NCBI GenBank assembly: GCA_964369465.1
Contig: CAYJEX010000009.1
Span: forward strand, 1-60,297
DNA: 60,297 nt
Direction: 5' to 3'
Source of the DNA: CAYJHC01 sp964369465
Lineage (GTDB): Bacteria > Bacillota > Clostridia > Peptostreptococcales > Anaerovoracaceae
Under the pieces are notes generated by a model. It had not been told where the DNA came from, searched no databases, and saw only the letters and a list, made by a program, of their open reading frames with translations. Within the stretch, counting starts at the first letter, position 1, and the number at the start of each line of letters is the position of its first letter. This document shows positions 34,101 to 49,100 of this stretch, in pieces. The position numbers and the translations under genes are program-made.

Positions 34101-37100
34101 TATTAAAGTTTTTGGGCCAAACAAAAAGTGTTCTCAACTAGAAGCAAGCAAAAGCTTTACTAAAACATTTTTAAAAAAACACAATATACCAACTGCAAAA
34201 TACAAGGAATATACATGTATAGATGAATTAAAAAAAGACATTGGCATTTTTGGATATCCTATGGTATTGAAAGCTGATGGATTGGCAGCAGGTAAAGGAG
34301 TTGTTTTGGCAAAGAATTATGACGAAGCATATAAAACGATAGAGGAAATGATGGGAGAAAAAGTCTTTGGATCTGCCGGAGAGAAAATAGTTGTTGAAGA
34401 GTGTCTTGTGGGAACAGAAGCTTCAGTTCTATGTTTTGTAGATGAAAATACAATCGTGCCTATGGAATCGGCGCAAGATTATAAAAGAATTTTCGATAAG
34501 GATGAAGGACCAAATACAGGCGGGATGGGCACATATTCTCCTAATAGACTTTTTGATGAAAAACTGAAAAAGCAAATTAAGGAAAGAATTCTAGACCCAA
34601 CATTATCAGGATTTCAAAAAGATGGACTTGATTTTAGAGGTGTTCTGTTTGTGGGAATAATGATTGAAGAAGATGGCCCAAAAGTTATAGAGTTTAATAA
34701 CCGTTTTGGAGATCCAGAGACACAGTCTGTTTTGCCTAGATTGAAAACAGATTTGTTTGAGATAATGTTAGCTGTTTCAGAAAATCGTTTATCTGAAATG
34801 CAGATAAGTTGGGAAGATAATCATACGGTTTGTGTAGTTTTGGCGTCTGAAGGATATCCATCAACATACGCTAAGGGTGATTATATAGAGGGGATTGAAT
34901 ATGTTGCTGATGCAGGATTAAATTATGAAGAAGTTGGAGAAATCGTTTTTCATGCTGGAACAAAGGTTGAAAATAAAACAGATGGTAGTGCGATAATAAG
35001 TAATGAAGAGGTAATGAAAGAATCTGAAAATATTTGTGATATGAGCTTTGTGACATCAGGAGGAAGAGTTCTGGGTGTTACGGCTAGAGGAAAGACACAT
35101 GAAGAAGCGTGTAAAAATGCTTACAATGCAGTATCAAATATAAAATTTAGAGGAATGCAGTATAGAAATGATATTGGCGAGTGATTGTATGCAAGCGATA
35201 ACCTATTTCATTTTCGAAATAGGTTTGTGATTAATTAATGCTTGATTTTAATAAGTGTTAAAGACTCAGATGATAATATTTATCTCCTATAAATATTGAA
35301 ATATAAATATTTAAATGGTAAAATATACTGGTATATTAGTAGTGTTGTTCTTCAAGGAGGGGCTTTTAGTATGACAAAAGGCAAACTCATAGTAATATCA
35401 GGGCCGTCAGGAACGGGGAAAGGTGAGATTTGTAAAAAACTTCTTAAAAGAAGTGATAATTTAGCCTTATCAGTTTCTATGACTACAAGAATGCCAAGAA
35501 AGCACGAAAAACATGGAAGAGAATATTACTTTGTTTCTAAAGAAGAATTTGAAAACGAAATTAAGTCAAATGGACTTCTAGAGTATGCGGATGTGTTTGG
35601 AATAGGTAACTATTATGGAACTCCTAAAGATATAGTTTTAGAACAACTCGAATTAGGAAAAGACATTATACTTGAGATAGATGTTGAAGGAGGAAGACAA
35701 GTAAAGGCTAACTATTGTGACACTTTACGAATATTCATAGCACCTCCTAATATGGCCGAGCTCCAAAGGAGAATATCTGGTAGGGGGACAGAGGAAGAAG
35801 AAATAATAAAAAGAAGACTTGAAGAGGCAATAACAGAAATAGATGCAATTGAAGAATATGATTACCTAGTTATTAACGATAAAATTGATGAAGCAGTAAA
35901 AGTGGTAGAATCGATTTTAATTGCAGAAAAAGCAAAAGTCACAAGAGAAAGTGCAGATTGTTTAAAGAAATTGAAGGAGGAAATATGATGAAGTACCCAT
36001 CAGTTGATGAAATAAGGAAAAATAATGAAAGTAGATACGAACTCGTAATATTGGTTGCGAAGAGAGCGAGAGACATAGTTGATGGGGCTCCCGTATTAGT
36101 TGATGGAATGGACCCTGAGAAGGCAGTTACTGTTGCTATATCAGAAATAGCAGAAGGCTACATTAAATGTGGCAAAGATGAGTTAGAAGAAACAAAAGAA
36201 GAATTGCTAGATGAAATCTTAGAGGAAGTAAAATCATATATGGATATGGAAGATTTAGAGGGAGATATACTTCCTTTGAATAAGGAGGAATAAAATATAA
36301 CGCCTATTGTGTAGTCGAAAGATGGTGTTTTTCAAAGAATAATTTAAAAAAACAAAAAGAGTCTTAAAAAAGACTCTTTTTTATATTTATTAAACTAGAT
36401 GCCCATCTCCAAAAAGCTTGTATTTATAAGTGACTAACCCAAATAGTCCAACTGGACCTCGGGCATGAATTTTGCCAGTGCTAATGCCAACTTCTGCTCC
36501 AAATCCATACCGAAAACCGTCTGCAAAACGTGTAGAGGCGTTGTGATATACGCCAGCAGAATCGACATGTGACATGAATTTGTTAACGGATTCAATGTCT
36601 TCGGTTATAATACAGTCTGTATGATGCGAGCCATAATTGTTTATATGATTTATAGCATCTTCTATATCAGAAACTAATTTGATTGACATAATGCAATCAG
36701 AGTATTCAGTAGAGAAATTAATATCTTCGTCAATAATGATGTTATGATGTCTTGTACAGTCATTAGAAAGATGATCTGTTTTTTTGCATGTGCAGTTACA
36801 GGAAGAAGGCGGAATTAGGAAGGTGTTTGCTATTGATTTATTTACAATAAATTTGATATTGCCTTCTGACGAATTATATAATTGAGGTAATAATTGAGGA
36901 GCAATTTTTTCATGAACCAACAGAGTTTCCAAAGCATTACACGCAGAAGGATATTGTGTTTTGGCATTGATAATTATATTTATAGCTTTTTCGAGATTTG
37001 CAGTTTCATCTACAAATATATGACAAATACCATCTGCATGACCAAGTACAGGTATTTTAGAATTGTCCATTATATACTTAACGAATTCATTTGATCCTCG

Positions 37101-40100
37101 TGGAATTATTAAGTCGATATATTCATGGCATTTTAGAAGCTCGTCAATTTCCTCCCTATTTTCAACTAAGTAAGAAAAATTGCTTGGCAATCCTTCAGAA
37201 ATACCTGATGATTTCACGATATTGAAAAGGGCTTTGTTACTTTCTATGGCTTCGCTACCACCTTTTAATATTAGACAGTTACCGCTTTTTATGCATAGAG
37301 AAGCAATCTGGATAAGTGCATCAGGTCTAGATTCGAAAATAATACCTATTACTCCGATAGGGCAACTTTCACGAACTAACCTGAGCCCTTCCCTAATATC
37401 GTTATCAAGAGAGATATTAAACAGAGGGTCATCAAGTTTAACTAAGTCTCGTATTCCTGACACACAGTCAAGAAGTTTTTTTTCGTCGAACTTCAAACGA
37501 TTTATTAGAGGTAATGGAAGATTTGCTTCTTTTGCTTTTTCCATGTCGATTTTATTTGCTAAAAAAATTTTCTCTTTGTTTTTTTCTAGTGCATCTGCTA
37601 AGGAAAGTAAAGCTTGGTTTCTGACTTCTATAGGCAGAGTCCCCATTAAATAACTGTCCTTTTTTGACAATGCGGCGATTTCTTTCATTTTCATAGTTTC
37701 TTAGAGTATAAGATATTTCTCATACTCTCACACTCCTTTCTTTGTTGCGAGTTCGATAGAATGAAATAATAATTTCTTGCTAAGATTATTAATCTCCTCG
37801 TGAGTTAGATCTTGTAGAGGTTTGTTAAAGTGTTTAATGTTTTTTGCTGATAGTACAAATTTCCCTTTTTCATTGCCGTTTTTTTCAAAAGTAAAACTTA
37901 ATGGATTATACGAATCTGAAAAGTTAACAGCAGATATGTTTGGGAAGTTTCTTGTGGGTTGAAACCCCGTCACTGTTATAGTGTTTTTCGCGACGTTTAT
38001 TGTTTCAATTGTAAAAACACCTTTGTTAGTATATACAGGAAACCCTAGCTTGCTCATTGCTTTGTGAAAGTCAAGTTTCTCTGTGATTTGAATAAGTCTG
38101 TATAAGTTAAGGACGTCATCTTTGTTGTGTAGAAGAATTTTGTCTAAATCTTCAGGCTTGTTGTTGCGCAAATAATTAAAGTACAACAGAACACTTTCTC
38201 CACCGCTAATAATATCTTTTCTATGTTCCCATAATCCCAAATAGTTTTCTATTGTTTTTTGTTTTAAGTTAGGTAATGTTGATTTCAGAGTGGAGTGGTT
38301 TCTTACCAGTTTGTATATATCGAAATGGTAAGATTGTAGTGATGGAAGAGATACTCCGTGAAGAGAACCCCTTTCCCTAAGAAATGGGATGTCGAAACTT
38401 TGTCCGTTAAATGTAATAAGCATATCTACATCAGAAATTGCCTTTCCTAGTTCCTCAAGAATGTTTTTTTCTTCTGACAAATTTTGAGCGAACAGTTGAG
38501 TAAATTCGAGATTGTTTTTATTTCCGTCAGATGAATTTGCGAAGGATATAGGAGAACATTTCAAAAGGCCGATTAATATTGCAGCTGAATTACGAGCACT
38601 TAGCCCTGTTGTTTCGATATCAATAATTGCAATGTTCATATCTGAGAAATATTTTTCATAATCTTTTGGAATACTTAATTCTATTTTTTTCTCTTCTTTA
38701 ATTATTTTCATAAGAATAGTGTATCACTTTTGTATAGTAATTTAAAGGTGTATTGTCTATGAAACCATAATGTTTTGTGCTATAATTATGGTAAACTTAG
38801 AAGTTAAAGTTAGATGAATAAACAATAAGTAGTTTAAGAATGAAGCGAATTTGACAATCTTGATAAAAATGTAATTAAAAGAATAGTGATGAAAAGAGAA
38901 AAAATGATAACGGCAAAAGAAATACTAAAAGAGTCAAAAAAAATTGTAGTAAAAGTAGGAAGCAATGTATTGTCTACAGAGAGTGGAAATATTAATAAAG
39001 AAGCTATGGCAAATATTGTTTCTCAAGTTGTAACTCTTAGAGAGATGGGGAAGCATGTAACAATAGTTTCTTCAGGTGCAGGTATATGTGGAGTTGGGGC
39101 GATAAATAAATGGGCAAGAAGAAATGACATGAATTACAAACAAGCTTTGTGTGCAATTGGACAAGTAGAACTTATGATAGCATATAAGGAAATATTTGGA
39201 TCGTATGATATAAATGTTGCACAAATGCTACTTACAAGAGAAGACTTTTCCGAAGGGCACAGAAATTTGAATATCAGAAATTTGTTATTTACATTAGTCG
39301 ATGAAGGGGTGGTTCCTATTGTTAATGAAAATGATAGCGTTAGCATTGATGAAATAAAGATTGGCGATAATGATACATTGGCTGCGAGAACTGCTAATAT
39401 TTGGAATGCAGACTCCCTTGTAATGCTTAGCGATATTGATGGAGTATATGATAAAAACCCAAAGGAAAACAAAGACGCAAAACTTATTGAAAGCGTAAAA
39501 AATTTAAAAACAATAGAAAGTGAAATAAATATTTCGGGTAAAAGTGATTTTGGAACGGGAGGATTAGTAACAAAAATACAAGCGGCTAGAATTGTAGAGG
39601 AATATGGAATTCATGCAATACTATTAAACGGAAATATTGATGGAGTTATGCTAAAGGTTATTGATGGAGAAGAAAGTGGAACCGTTTTCTGTTGAAGATA
39701 GAAATGTACGATAAAAATGATGATGCAGGAAGGAAGATATAGATGAAAATAGGTTTCGTTGGAGTTGGAAATATGGGAAGTGCTATTTTGAAAGGGTACT
39801 ACCATATTGCACAGAAGAAAAAAGATATAATATTTGTTTTTGATGAAAATAAAGAAAAGATGCAAACGTTACTGAATGATATGCAAATGTTGATTTGTAA
39901 AGATGTTAAAGAACTTGCTAGTAAATCGGAAATCATTATTTTGGGCGTAAAACCAAAAGACTTCAAGGAGTTGCTTTTCGAGATAAAGCCCGAATTAAAA
40001 GATGAAACGATATTGGTTTCTATGGCTGCGGGAATAAGCATTGACTATATTAGGAAACATATTGGAGATAAGGCGCAAATAATTAGAATAATGCCTAATA

Positions 40101-43100
40101 CTCCTGCTTTTGTCAACGAAGGAGTTACTTCTATTTCAAGGGAAAATACTGTGACGGATGAGAAGTTTGATGAAGCAAAATCGATATTTGAAGGTATTGG
40201 TAAAGTTTTTGAAGTTGAAGAAGAAAAAATACATGCAGTAATAGGGGTTAGTGGCAGTAGCCCTGCATATACATATATGTATATAGATGCATTGGCCAAT
40301 GCAGCGGAAAAAAGAGGTATGGATAGAGCGGAATCGCTTGAGTTTGCTGCTGTGGCAGTGATGGGCGCTGCAAAAATGATTATAGAAACAGGAACAGATC
40401 CAGCTGAATTAATTAAAAATGTTTGTTCGCCGAATGGAACGACAATAGAAGCTGTAAAAAAACTTGAAGAATTAGACTTTTATGAAGTGATTGATAGTGT
40501 GTTTGAAGCCGCTTTTGATAAGTCTAAAGAAATTACAAAATAAAAGAGAAACACACGAAAAAAAATAATACATTATTGCGACAGTGTAGCCTTTTAAAGT
40601 GTTTTGATTTTGGAAATATTATTATAATACAAAACTTGATAAGAATATGAAATGTTATATGAAAGGAGAATGTGTATGAGTTTTCGTGAAACGACTATTG
40701 AATCGGAAATGATTTATGAAGGAAAAATTCTCAATCTTAGAAAAGATAAAGTAAATATTACGGGTGGAAAAACATCCTACAGAGAAATAATTGAACACAA
40801 GGGTGCAGTTGCACTTGTCCCAATAAATGATGACGGGAATATTGTTCTTGTTAGACAATTTAGAAAAGCAGCAGAAAAAGAGGTTTTAGAAATTCCTGCA
40901 GGAAAAATGGAAGAGGGCGAAGATCCATTGATGACGGCGAAAAGAGAACTTGAAGAGGAAACGGGATATTGCGCAGATTCGATAATTCACATGACAAGCA
41001 TGTATCCTGCTATAGGGTATTCTTCAGAGATTATTCATCTTTATTTGGCAAAAGATATGAAAAAAGGAAAAACGTGTTTTGATGAAGGTGAAGATATTGA
41101 AATTGTAGAAATAAGCTTGAAGACAGCAGTGGAAAGAGTGCTATCGGGTGAAATTGAAGATGCAAAAACAATAGCGGGAATATTAATGGTGAAAGATATA
41201 GTTTAAGAGGTGAAAATATTGTATTTTGAAGAATATTTGCAAAATTTAAATTCACAGAAAGATATGGCACAAAACAGCATTGCTGCGTACAAAGGGGATC
41301 TAAACGATTTTTTTGCATATATGAAACGAAGAGACCGTGCCCAGCTAGAAGAAGTTACAGGAACGGACATTGTTTCGTACTTAAAATTTTTAAAAGATGA
41401 AGAGAAATCCATCGCTACAATTAATAGAAGACTTGCTTCTATTAGAAATTATTACGATTTTCTTATTGAAAAAAAAGCTATAGGGAATAACCCGGCAAAA
41501 GGAATAAAAAGCCCTAACGTTGAGAGAAAACAGATAGAGTATTTAAGTAAAGAAGAGATAGAAAGACTATTAGCCCTTCCAATAGATACAAAAAAACAAA
41601 TAAGGAATCGTGCTATAATAGAAATGATGTATGCTACAGGGCTAAGAGCAAAAGAAATTGTTGAAGTGAAAATGGATGATGTTAATATTTCGATTGGTTT
41701 TGTTGCGTGTTCTGCAAAGGAAGGAAAGGCGAGGATAGTTCCTATTGGAAAACCTGCCAAAAAAGCAATAAATGACTATGTTGAGTTTGTAAGAAAATTT
41801 ATTGCAAAAGAAGGTGAAAAAACTTTGTTTCTAAACTCAAATGGAAAAAAAATGACAAGACAAGGGCTATGGAAAATTTTAAAAGAATGTGGAAATGATG
41901 CGAAATTGACGAAAGACATGACGCCAAATATTTTGAGAAATTCATTTGCCATACATATGTTACAAAACGGTGCAGATTTAAAAACAATGCAAGAATTACT
42001 GGGTCACGAAGATTTGACAAGCACACAAATATACGAGGAATTTGTAAGAACTAAAATAAAAGATGTATATGATAATAGTCATCCTAGAGCATAAAGGATG
42101 TTGATATATTAGAAAAGAGTAGTGATATGGTTATAAGTATAATAAATTTAATGATTGGGGTTGCAGCGCTTGCATTTTTGATTACAGTTATTATTGTCCC
42201 TATATCAATAAAAATTGCAAATAAAACTGGAGCAGTAGATATCCCTGATGGAAAAAGAAGAATACACAAAACCCCTACACCTCGAATAGGAGGTATTGGG
42301 ATTTTTTTAGGTGTGACAATTTCTATTTTAGCACCAATATTTTTCAACCTATATGAACCTGGCTCAATTAGTCATGGATATGGAATAGGATGGGCGATTA
42401 TAACAGGGGTGGATTTTTATTTTACAGAAAAAGAAATTCAGCTAATTGGGGTTTTGATAGGTGGAACAATAATATTCGCTTTTGGATTGATAGATGATTA
42501 TAGACAACTTCCTGCATGGCCCAAGCTCATAGTTCAAATTATAGCAGCTTCAATAACGTATTTTATGGGAGTAAGAATTGGAGCGTTTAGCTTCTTTTTT
42601 GGAACAAACTTTTATTTTGGGGAAATCCTTTCGTTTCTACTTACGGTGATATGGATCGTTGCGATCACAAATACAATAAACTTAATAGATGGACTGGATG
42701 GACTAGCATCAGGAACATCTGCAATAGCAGCTATTTGTATAGGATATGTTGCGTATGTTTTTGGATATTATGAAGGGGCTCTTCCAATGATGGCTATAGC
42801 TGGAGCCGCGATAGGATTTTTGATATACAATTTTTACCCAGCAAAAACATTTATGGGAGATTGTGGAGCGCAATATTTAGGGTTTGTCATAGCTACACTT
42901 GCAATAGTAGGCTCGGTTAAGTCTGCTACACTTGTTGCTGTAATTTTACCAGGAATAGCTTTATCACTTCCTATATTAGATACATTTTTGGCGATAATTA
43001 GAAGAAAAATAAAGGGGCAATCTATTATGACTGCAGATAAAGAACATATACATCATAAACTTCTAAAGTCAGGAATGGGGCAAAGAAGAACAGTGCTCTG

Positions 43101-46100
43101 TATGTATGGGATATGCGGTATTTTAGGGATAGCTTCTATAATGTATAGTAGAGAATTATACCTAGAAATGATTGGCTTGATAATGATAGATATAATATAT
43201 GTTATAGTCGTTATGACTAGTATATCAGGAACGAAAATAGATGAATTTTTCGATAGACGGAAAAGTAATAGAAACAAATAAAATCTGAAAAAATAATGAC
43301 AAGCAAAGTGTTGCTTGTCATTATTGGATATAAATTAAAATAGTAGAGAATAGGATAGGAGCTTAAATCTGATTTAGCAATCTAATTGAAACCTCTCCAG
43401 AAGATAACTTTTCAGTGTTTCCGTCGTTGTCTTTTGTAATTAAACTACCGTCAAGCGCAATTGCGTGTGCGGTAGTTATTTTATTAGTGTTTAATATTAC
43501 TATTTCTTTGCCGAGTAGCATGGACCTCCTCTTGTATTCCTCAAGATATTCTAGTTGGGGTAATGTGGGATTTGAGAGATCGAAGTTAGACATTTCTGTG
43601 AGAAGTTTATGGCAATTGTAGATAATGGCAGCTGCAAGAGTGTTGCGAGAAAAAGTTTCGCTGGAAAGAGAGCCTGCGATTTGGCCGGCATTTTCGTCAA
43701 AGTTTTTTGTAAAGCAATTAATGCCAATTCCGAGTATTATGTGTTCGATTTCTCCTGTCTCAAAGTTAGTAATTCCTTCTGTAAGAATTCCAGCGACCTT
43801 TTTATCGTCGAAAAAAATATCATTAACCCATTTAATTTGAGAATCTACATTTGCAATTTTTTCAAAAACTCTGCAAAGAACTACGGAGACCATTGTTGTA
43901 AGGAGAGTTATGTTTTCGATTTTGAAAGTAGGCTTTATCACGAGACTCATGTATAATCCCGTATCTTTTGGAGAAAAAAATTGTCTCCCTAATCTGCCTC
44001 TTCCAGATTTTTGCTCATTTGAAATGATAATTAATTTAATTCCAGATTCTCCAACTTGAATTGGAAATAAGAAATCTTTTGGTATGGTATCGTTAGATAT
44101 CATTCTGCTGCATTCTTTGTTTGTAGAGTCAATTGATTTCAGAAAAATTAAAGAAGGGCGATGAATCTCATTGCTTGTTTCGTTGATTAAATACCTTTTC
44201 AGTTCCTTTGTTATCCCTTCCTTCGATAAATGTGATGACAATTTGTTTATTGTATATCCCGAGTTTTGTGTGGCATCTATTATGTAGCCATCGCTTCGTA
44301 ACGATTCAATTACTTTCCATATTGCTGCACGGGAGCTTCCCACCTTATTTGCTAATTCTTGTCCTGATATTGGCTTGCCGTTTGCGTTTTCGAGGGAATA
44401 TAGGACTTCTTCTTTGATAGACTTTTTCATATTTTTCCTTTCTTAAAAGAAACGAATTTATTTTTTTGGTAATAAGAGATCTGAATAAGATAATATGTTT
44501 AATTATAACATGTGTATATGTGGTTTTATTTTTTTTGAAATAAAGATTGCCATTACTATTTTGCCAATATCAAAAATCACAAATGGAAATACGGTAAGGC
44601 TTAATGTTGCTAAGATAGAAATTGGACCAGTAGTATTTAAATATACATACATAAACCATATTGTGCCAGTTGTGTAGCATGCCAACAAGCCTAATATAGA
44701 AGACAAAAATAGAAAGATAATATTTTTTTCTGTGAATTTTAGAGTAAATCCAACAATAAATATGGTAAAAAAGAAACCAAAGATATATCCTCCTGTTGGC
44801 CCAAATAAATGGCCAATACCGCTACTGAAACCAGAAAAGACAGGAAGGCCAATAGTTCCAAGACAAGCGTAGATAGCTAATGAAATTGTTGCGTGTCGAG
44901 TGCCAAGTATGTACGCGGATAAAAATATTGCAAAAGTTTGCAGTGTAATAGGAACACCTGCTATGGGGAAATATATCCATGAACAGATTGCGGTGAATAC
45001 GGAAAACAAGGGAATTGCTGTCATAGCTTTTATGTTCAAGGATTTACTTTGGTTGTTTGGTTGATCTTTCATGAAATTTGCACCTCTCTTTTCTTGTGTG
45101 GTTAATTTGTTTTAGGTAATCAATGCTTTATAGTAATGATATTATCATATATAAAATGTTTTGTAAACTTTTTTTATATATAAAGTTTACATTAGTGTCA
45201 ATGCATATAAAAATATGCAAAACAAATTGACAAATAGTGAAAATTGATATAATGTAAAGATAATAAGGGATTAGAACTTCGCTAGAAATTGGAACGAATA
45301 GGTGTAAAACAAAAGAGCGAAGTAACGATCTAATGGTTGAATGCTGTATTATATAAAATAGGAGGAAAAAATGAAAAAAATCATCTTAGTTTTAATCTTG
45401 ATAATGTCAATGGCTATGTTTGTGGCGTGTGGAGGAGAAGATGATGCTGATAATGGACAAGATTCTTCTGGCTCTACAAATAATACTGATATAGATGTTG
45501 ACGATGAGGAAGAAGAGGACTTAGTTATAGCGGGAACAACATGGAAGATAATAAGTTTCAAGTTCTCAGAAGAAGATAATGAAGTTCCTAACCCAGAGAC
45601 GGACAACATATATGGTGGAATTGTAACATATACATTTAACGAAAGCGGATCGGTTTTGATTGATTATGCTGGTAGTGAATATGGAAGCATATGGAAACAA
45701 GATGGGGATACTGTTACGATAGATATGGATGGATTTATACAGGAATTAGATTTTGACGGGAATACATTTGAAACAGAGACTGGTGCAGGTTATCAAGAAA
45801 AATATGAACTTGTTTCGGAAGTTGAATAGACAATCTAACAAAGAGCGAATTTTTCAAAATAAAAAGCGAGGGGATTTAACTAGAAACCCTCGTTTTTTTT
45901 ATTTTAAATTATTAAGGATGATATGGATGCATGAAAACAAGCGCGAGGATAAGAATTTTATGGTAATAGTAAAATGAAAAGTGGAATCGTATACAATTTG
46001 CGAAGAAAATACCCTTATGCTATAATTAAGGTGAATGTAAAGAAAAGAGGAATTATGGTTCTGCTAAATTTGATATTCGTATCGACAATTCTTACGCCAT

Positions 46101-49100
46101 TAATATTCATATTGATTGGGATAAACCGAAATACACTCCCAGAAAGAAATTTCAAGATTGCGGCAATAGCAAACATCAAATTGATTGCTATTACAATGTT
46201 CCTTTTAGATATATTTTGGAATATTTCGATGAGGGGGGAAATCGAGAAGGATTTTAAGGAAAGTGTCGATTATGTAATTGATACAATATCTGCTAATGAC
46301 ATGGAACAAATTAGTGGAATATCTATAAACGACATGAGCTTGTTTTTGAATGAAAGTATTGAGTTTTTCTTGCTTGTTTTGCCAGCTACAATAATAGTAT
46401 GGACTGTTGTTATCTCGTTTATAGAATATAAAATTTGCCACAAAATATACACAAGAAAAGACGAAAATACAAATCTCCAAAATATAACAGACTTAAAAGA
46501 TTATACGCTAAATAGAGAATTCGCTACAGCGATGATGATAATCTTTGTTGTGTCATTAATTATGAATTTTACGATAGAAGATTTAGGGCAAGTGATATAT
46601 GTTAATGTATCTATCGTTTTTAGATTTTTCTTATCCGTGCAGGGAATAGCTGTTGTTGTGACATTTTTTAGGGCAAAGAAAGTGAAGAACAGTTTAGCAG
46701 TAACTATTGGCATTATAATATACTTTGTTCCATATGGAGGATTTATTTTAATGTTGCTTGGTATTGGGGAAATAGTTCTCGGAATTAGAAAAAGAATAAG
46801 CTGAAACTATTCGGCACGTTAAATTTACAAACTAAGTCAATTTATCAATATAATTTTACAAATGAGGTAAATATATTATGAATAATGAAAGAGAATATAG
46901 CAAAGAGCTTACACCAATACCAATATGCGTTATAGCAGAGACTGGAAAAGTTCTTTGGGCAAATGAAAGAATAAAGGAAGTTTTTTTGTATGGGGATATA
47001 GTAGATGCCGATATTTTTGCTTTGACTGGTATATATTACCAAGAATTTTTGGCGAAAAAAAATAGAGAAGAAAAAATTGAAAAAAAAATAGCTGATAAAA
47101 CATTTAAAATTCATGTAGAAAAAATAAATGAAACTAAAATAAGATTGTTTTTCATGGATTGCACCTCGGAGGCAGAAGCAAGAGAAATAATGTTCAATAG
47201 GCAAACTGCAGTAGCGATGATTCATATAGATAACTATGATGAAATTGTTGGAAAGAGTAGCCATGGAGCAGAAATAGCAGCAGAAATAGAAAAACATATA
47301 AGAGATTATGCTAAAGAAATGAATGCCCTTGTCGCAAAGTACAAACCAAATATGTATCTTTTTACTATAGAAAGACAATATATTGAAGAGGAAATGAGAG
47401 AAGAATTTCCTATACTTGAAGAAGTCAAAAAAGTACAAACAGATGAAGATTTTCCAGTAACGTTAAGTATTGGAGTAGGTATGGGAGATGAATCTCTGAG
47501 AGAGATAGAAGTTTTTGCCGATGAAGCAATAGATTTGGCCTTAGGACGCGGAGGAGACCAGGCGGTAGTAAAAGAGGGGGAGAAAATTTCATATTATGGA
47601 GGTCAAAGTGAAAGCTTAGGAAATAGAAATAAAGGAAAATCTAGAATTATAGCACTAGCTTTGAAATCACTAATTGAAGGTGCGTCTAATGTAATTATTA
47701 TGGGGCATAAATACCCTGATATGGATTCGTTTGGTGCATCCTTGGGAGTACATAGATTGTCAAAGCCCATTAAGAAGGATACATTTGTATTGATAGATAG
47801 CCATAACGATAGCTTGAAAATTCTTTATAATAAAGCAAAAGAGTTAGAGGAGTATAATTTCATCAACAAAGAAAAGGCGCTAAGCATCATAAAAAAAGGT
47901 ACATTGCTTATTGTTGTAGATGTAAATAGACCAAGCATGACAGAATGCCCAGAGCTTTTAGAAAAAGCAGGAAGAATAGTCGTAATAGATCATCATAGGA
48001 AAGGGGAACAATCAATACAATTTCCCACATTAGCATATACAGAACCTTCTGCATCATCTGCTTCAGAACTTGTTACGGAAATATTAGAATATGGCAATGA
48101 GGACATATTGAAAATTGAAGCGGAAGCCTTACTTGCAGGCATGTTTATGGACACAAATAGGTTTTCGGTAAAGACAGGAGTAAGAACGCTGGGTGCGGCG
48201 AGTTGGCTTAAGGAAAAAGGAGCAGACACAACTGCAGTAAAAGCATATTTTCAAATATCACATGAGATGTTTAAAGCAAAAGCAAAGGCAATTGCAAATG
48301 CCGTTATAAATAAAAATGGAATAGTAACCTCAATATGTGAAGGTTTTACACGAGATGCACAGGTTATTAATTCGCAAGTTGCAGATGAATTGCTTACTAT
48401 AGAAGGAGTGAGAGCTAGCTTTGTCGCAGGAAAAGATGAAAAAGGTGAGACGATGGTTAGTGGAAGATCACTTGGAGAAATAAATGTTCAAATAATTATG
48501 GAAGCGTTTAATGGAGGTGGACATTTGACGGCAGCAGGAACGCAAACGGATAAAAATCCAGAGGATATAATTGAAGAAATACTAGAATATATAGATGTAA
48601 ATTGATCGACAAAAAAAGATAAAATGAGGATAAGAATAATTAGTTCAAAATATTAAATTGATCCTTTTTTGAAAACACTGTCATTAAGATAGAAATGAGG
48701 GAAAAAATGAAAGTAATACTTATTAAAGATGTAAAAGGTACGGGTAAAGTTGGAGAAATTGTTGAAGTTAGTGATGGATTTGCAAGGAATATGCTCATTC
48801 CAAAGGGAATGGCAAAAGAAGCAAGTGAGCATAATCTTAATACATTAAACAAACAAAAAGCAATCGAAGATAAAAAAAGAGAAGATGCTATAGAAGAAGG
48901 GAAAAGAGCTGCCAGCGAAATAGAAAAAATAAAAATAATAATACACACAAAAATGGGAGAAGGTGGGAAAATATTTGGTTCTATAACATCGAAAGATATA
49001 GCTGAGGAATTAAAGTCGCAGACAGGAATAGAAATAGATAAGAAAAAAATCGTTTTAGATTCTCCAATAAAAAATGTAGGAGAATATGTTGTTCAGGTAA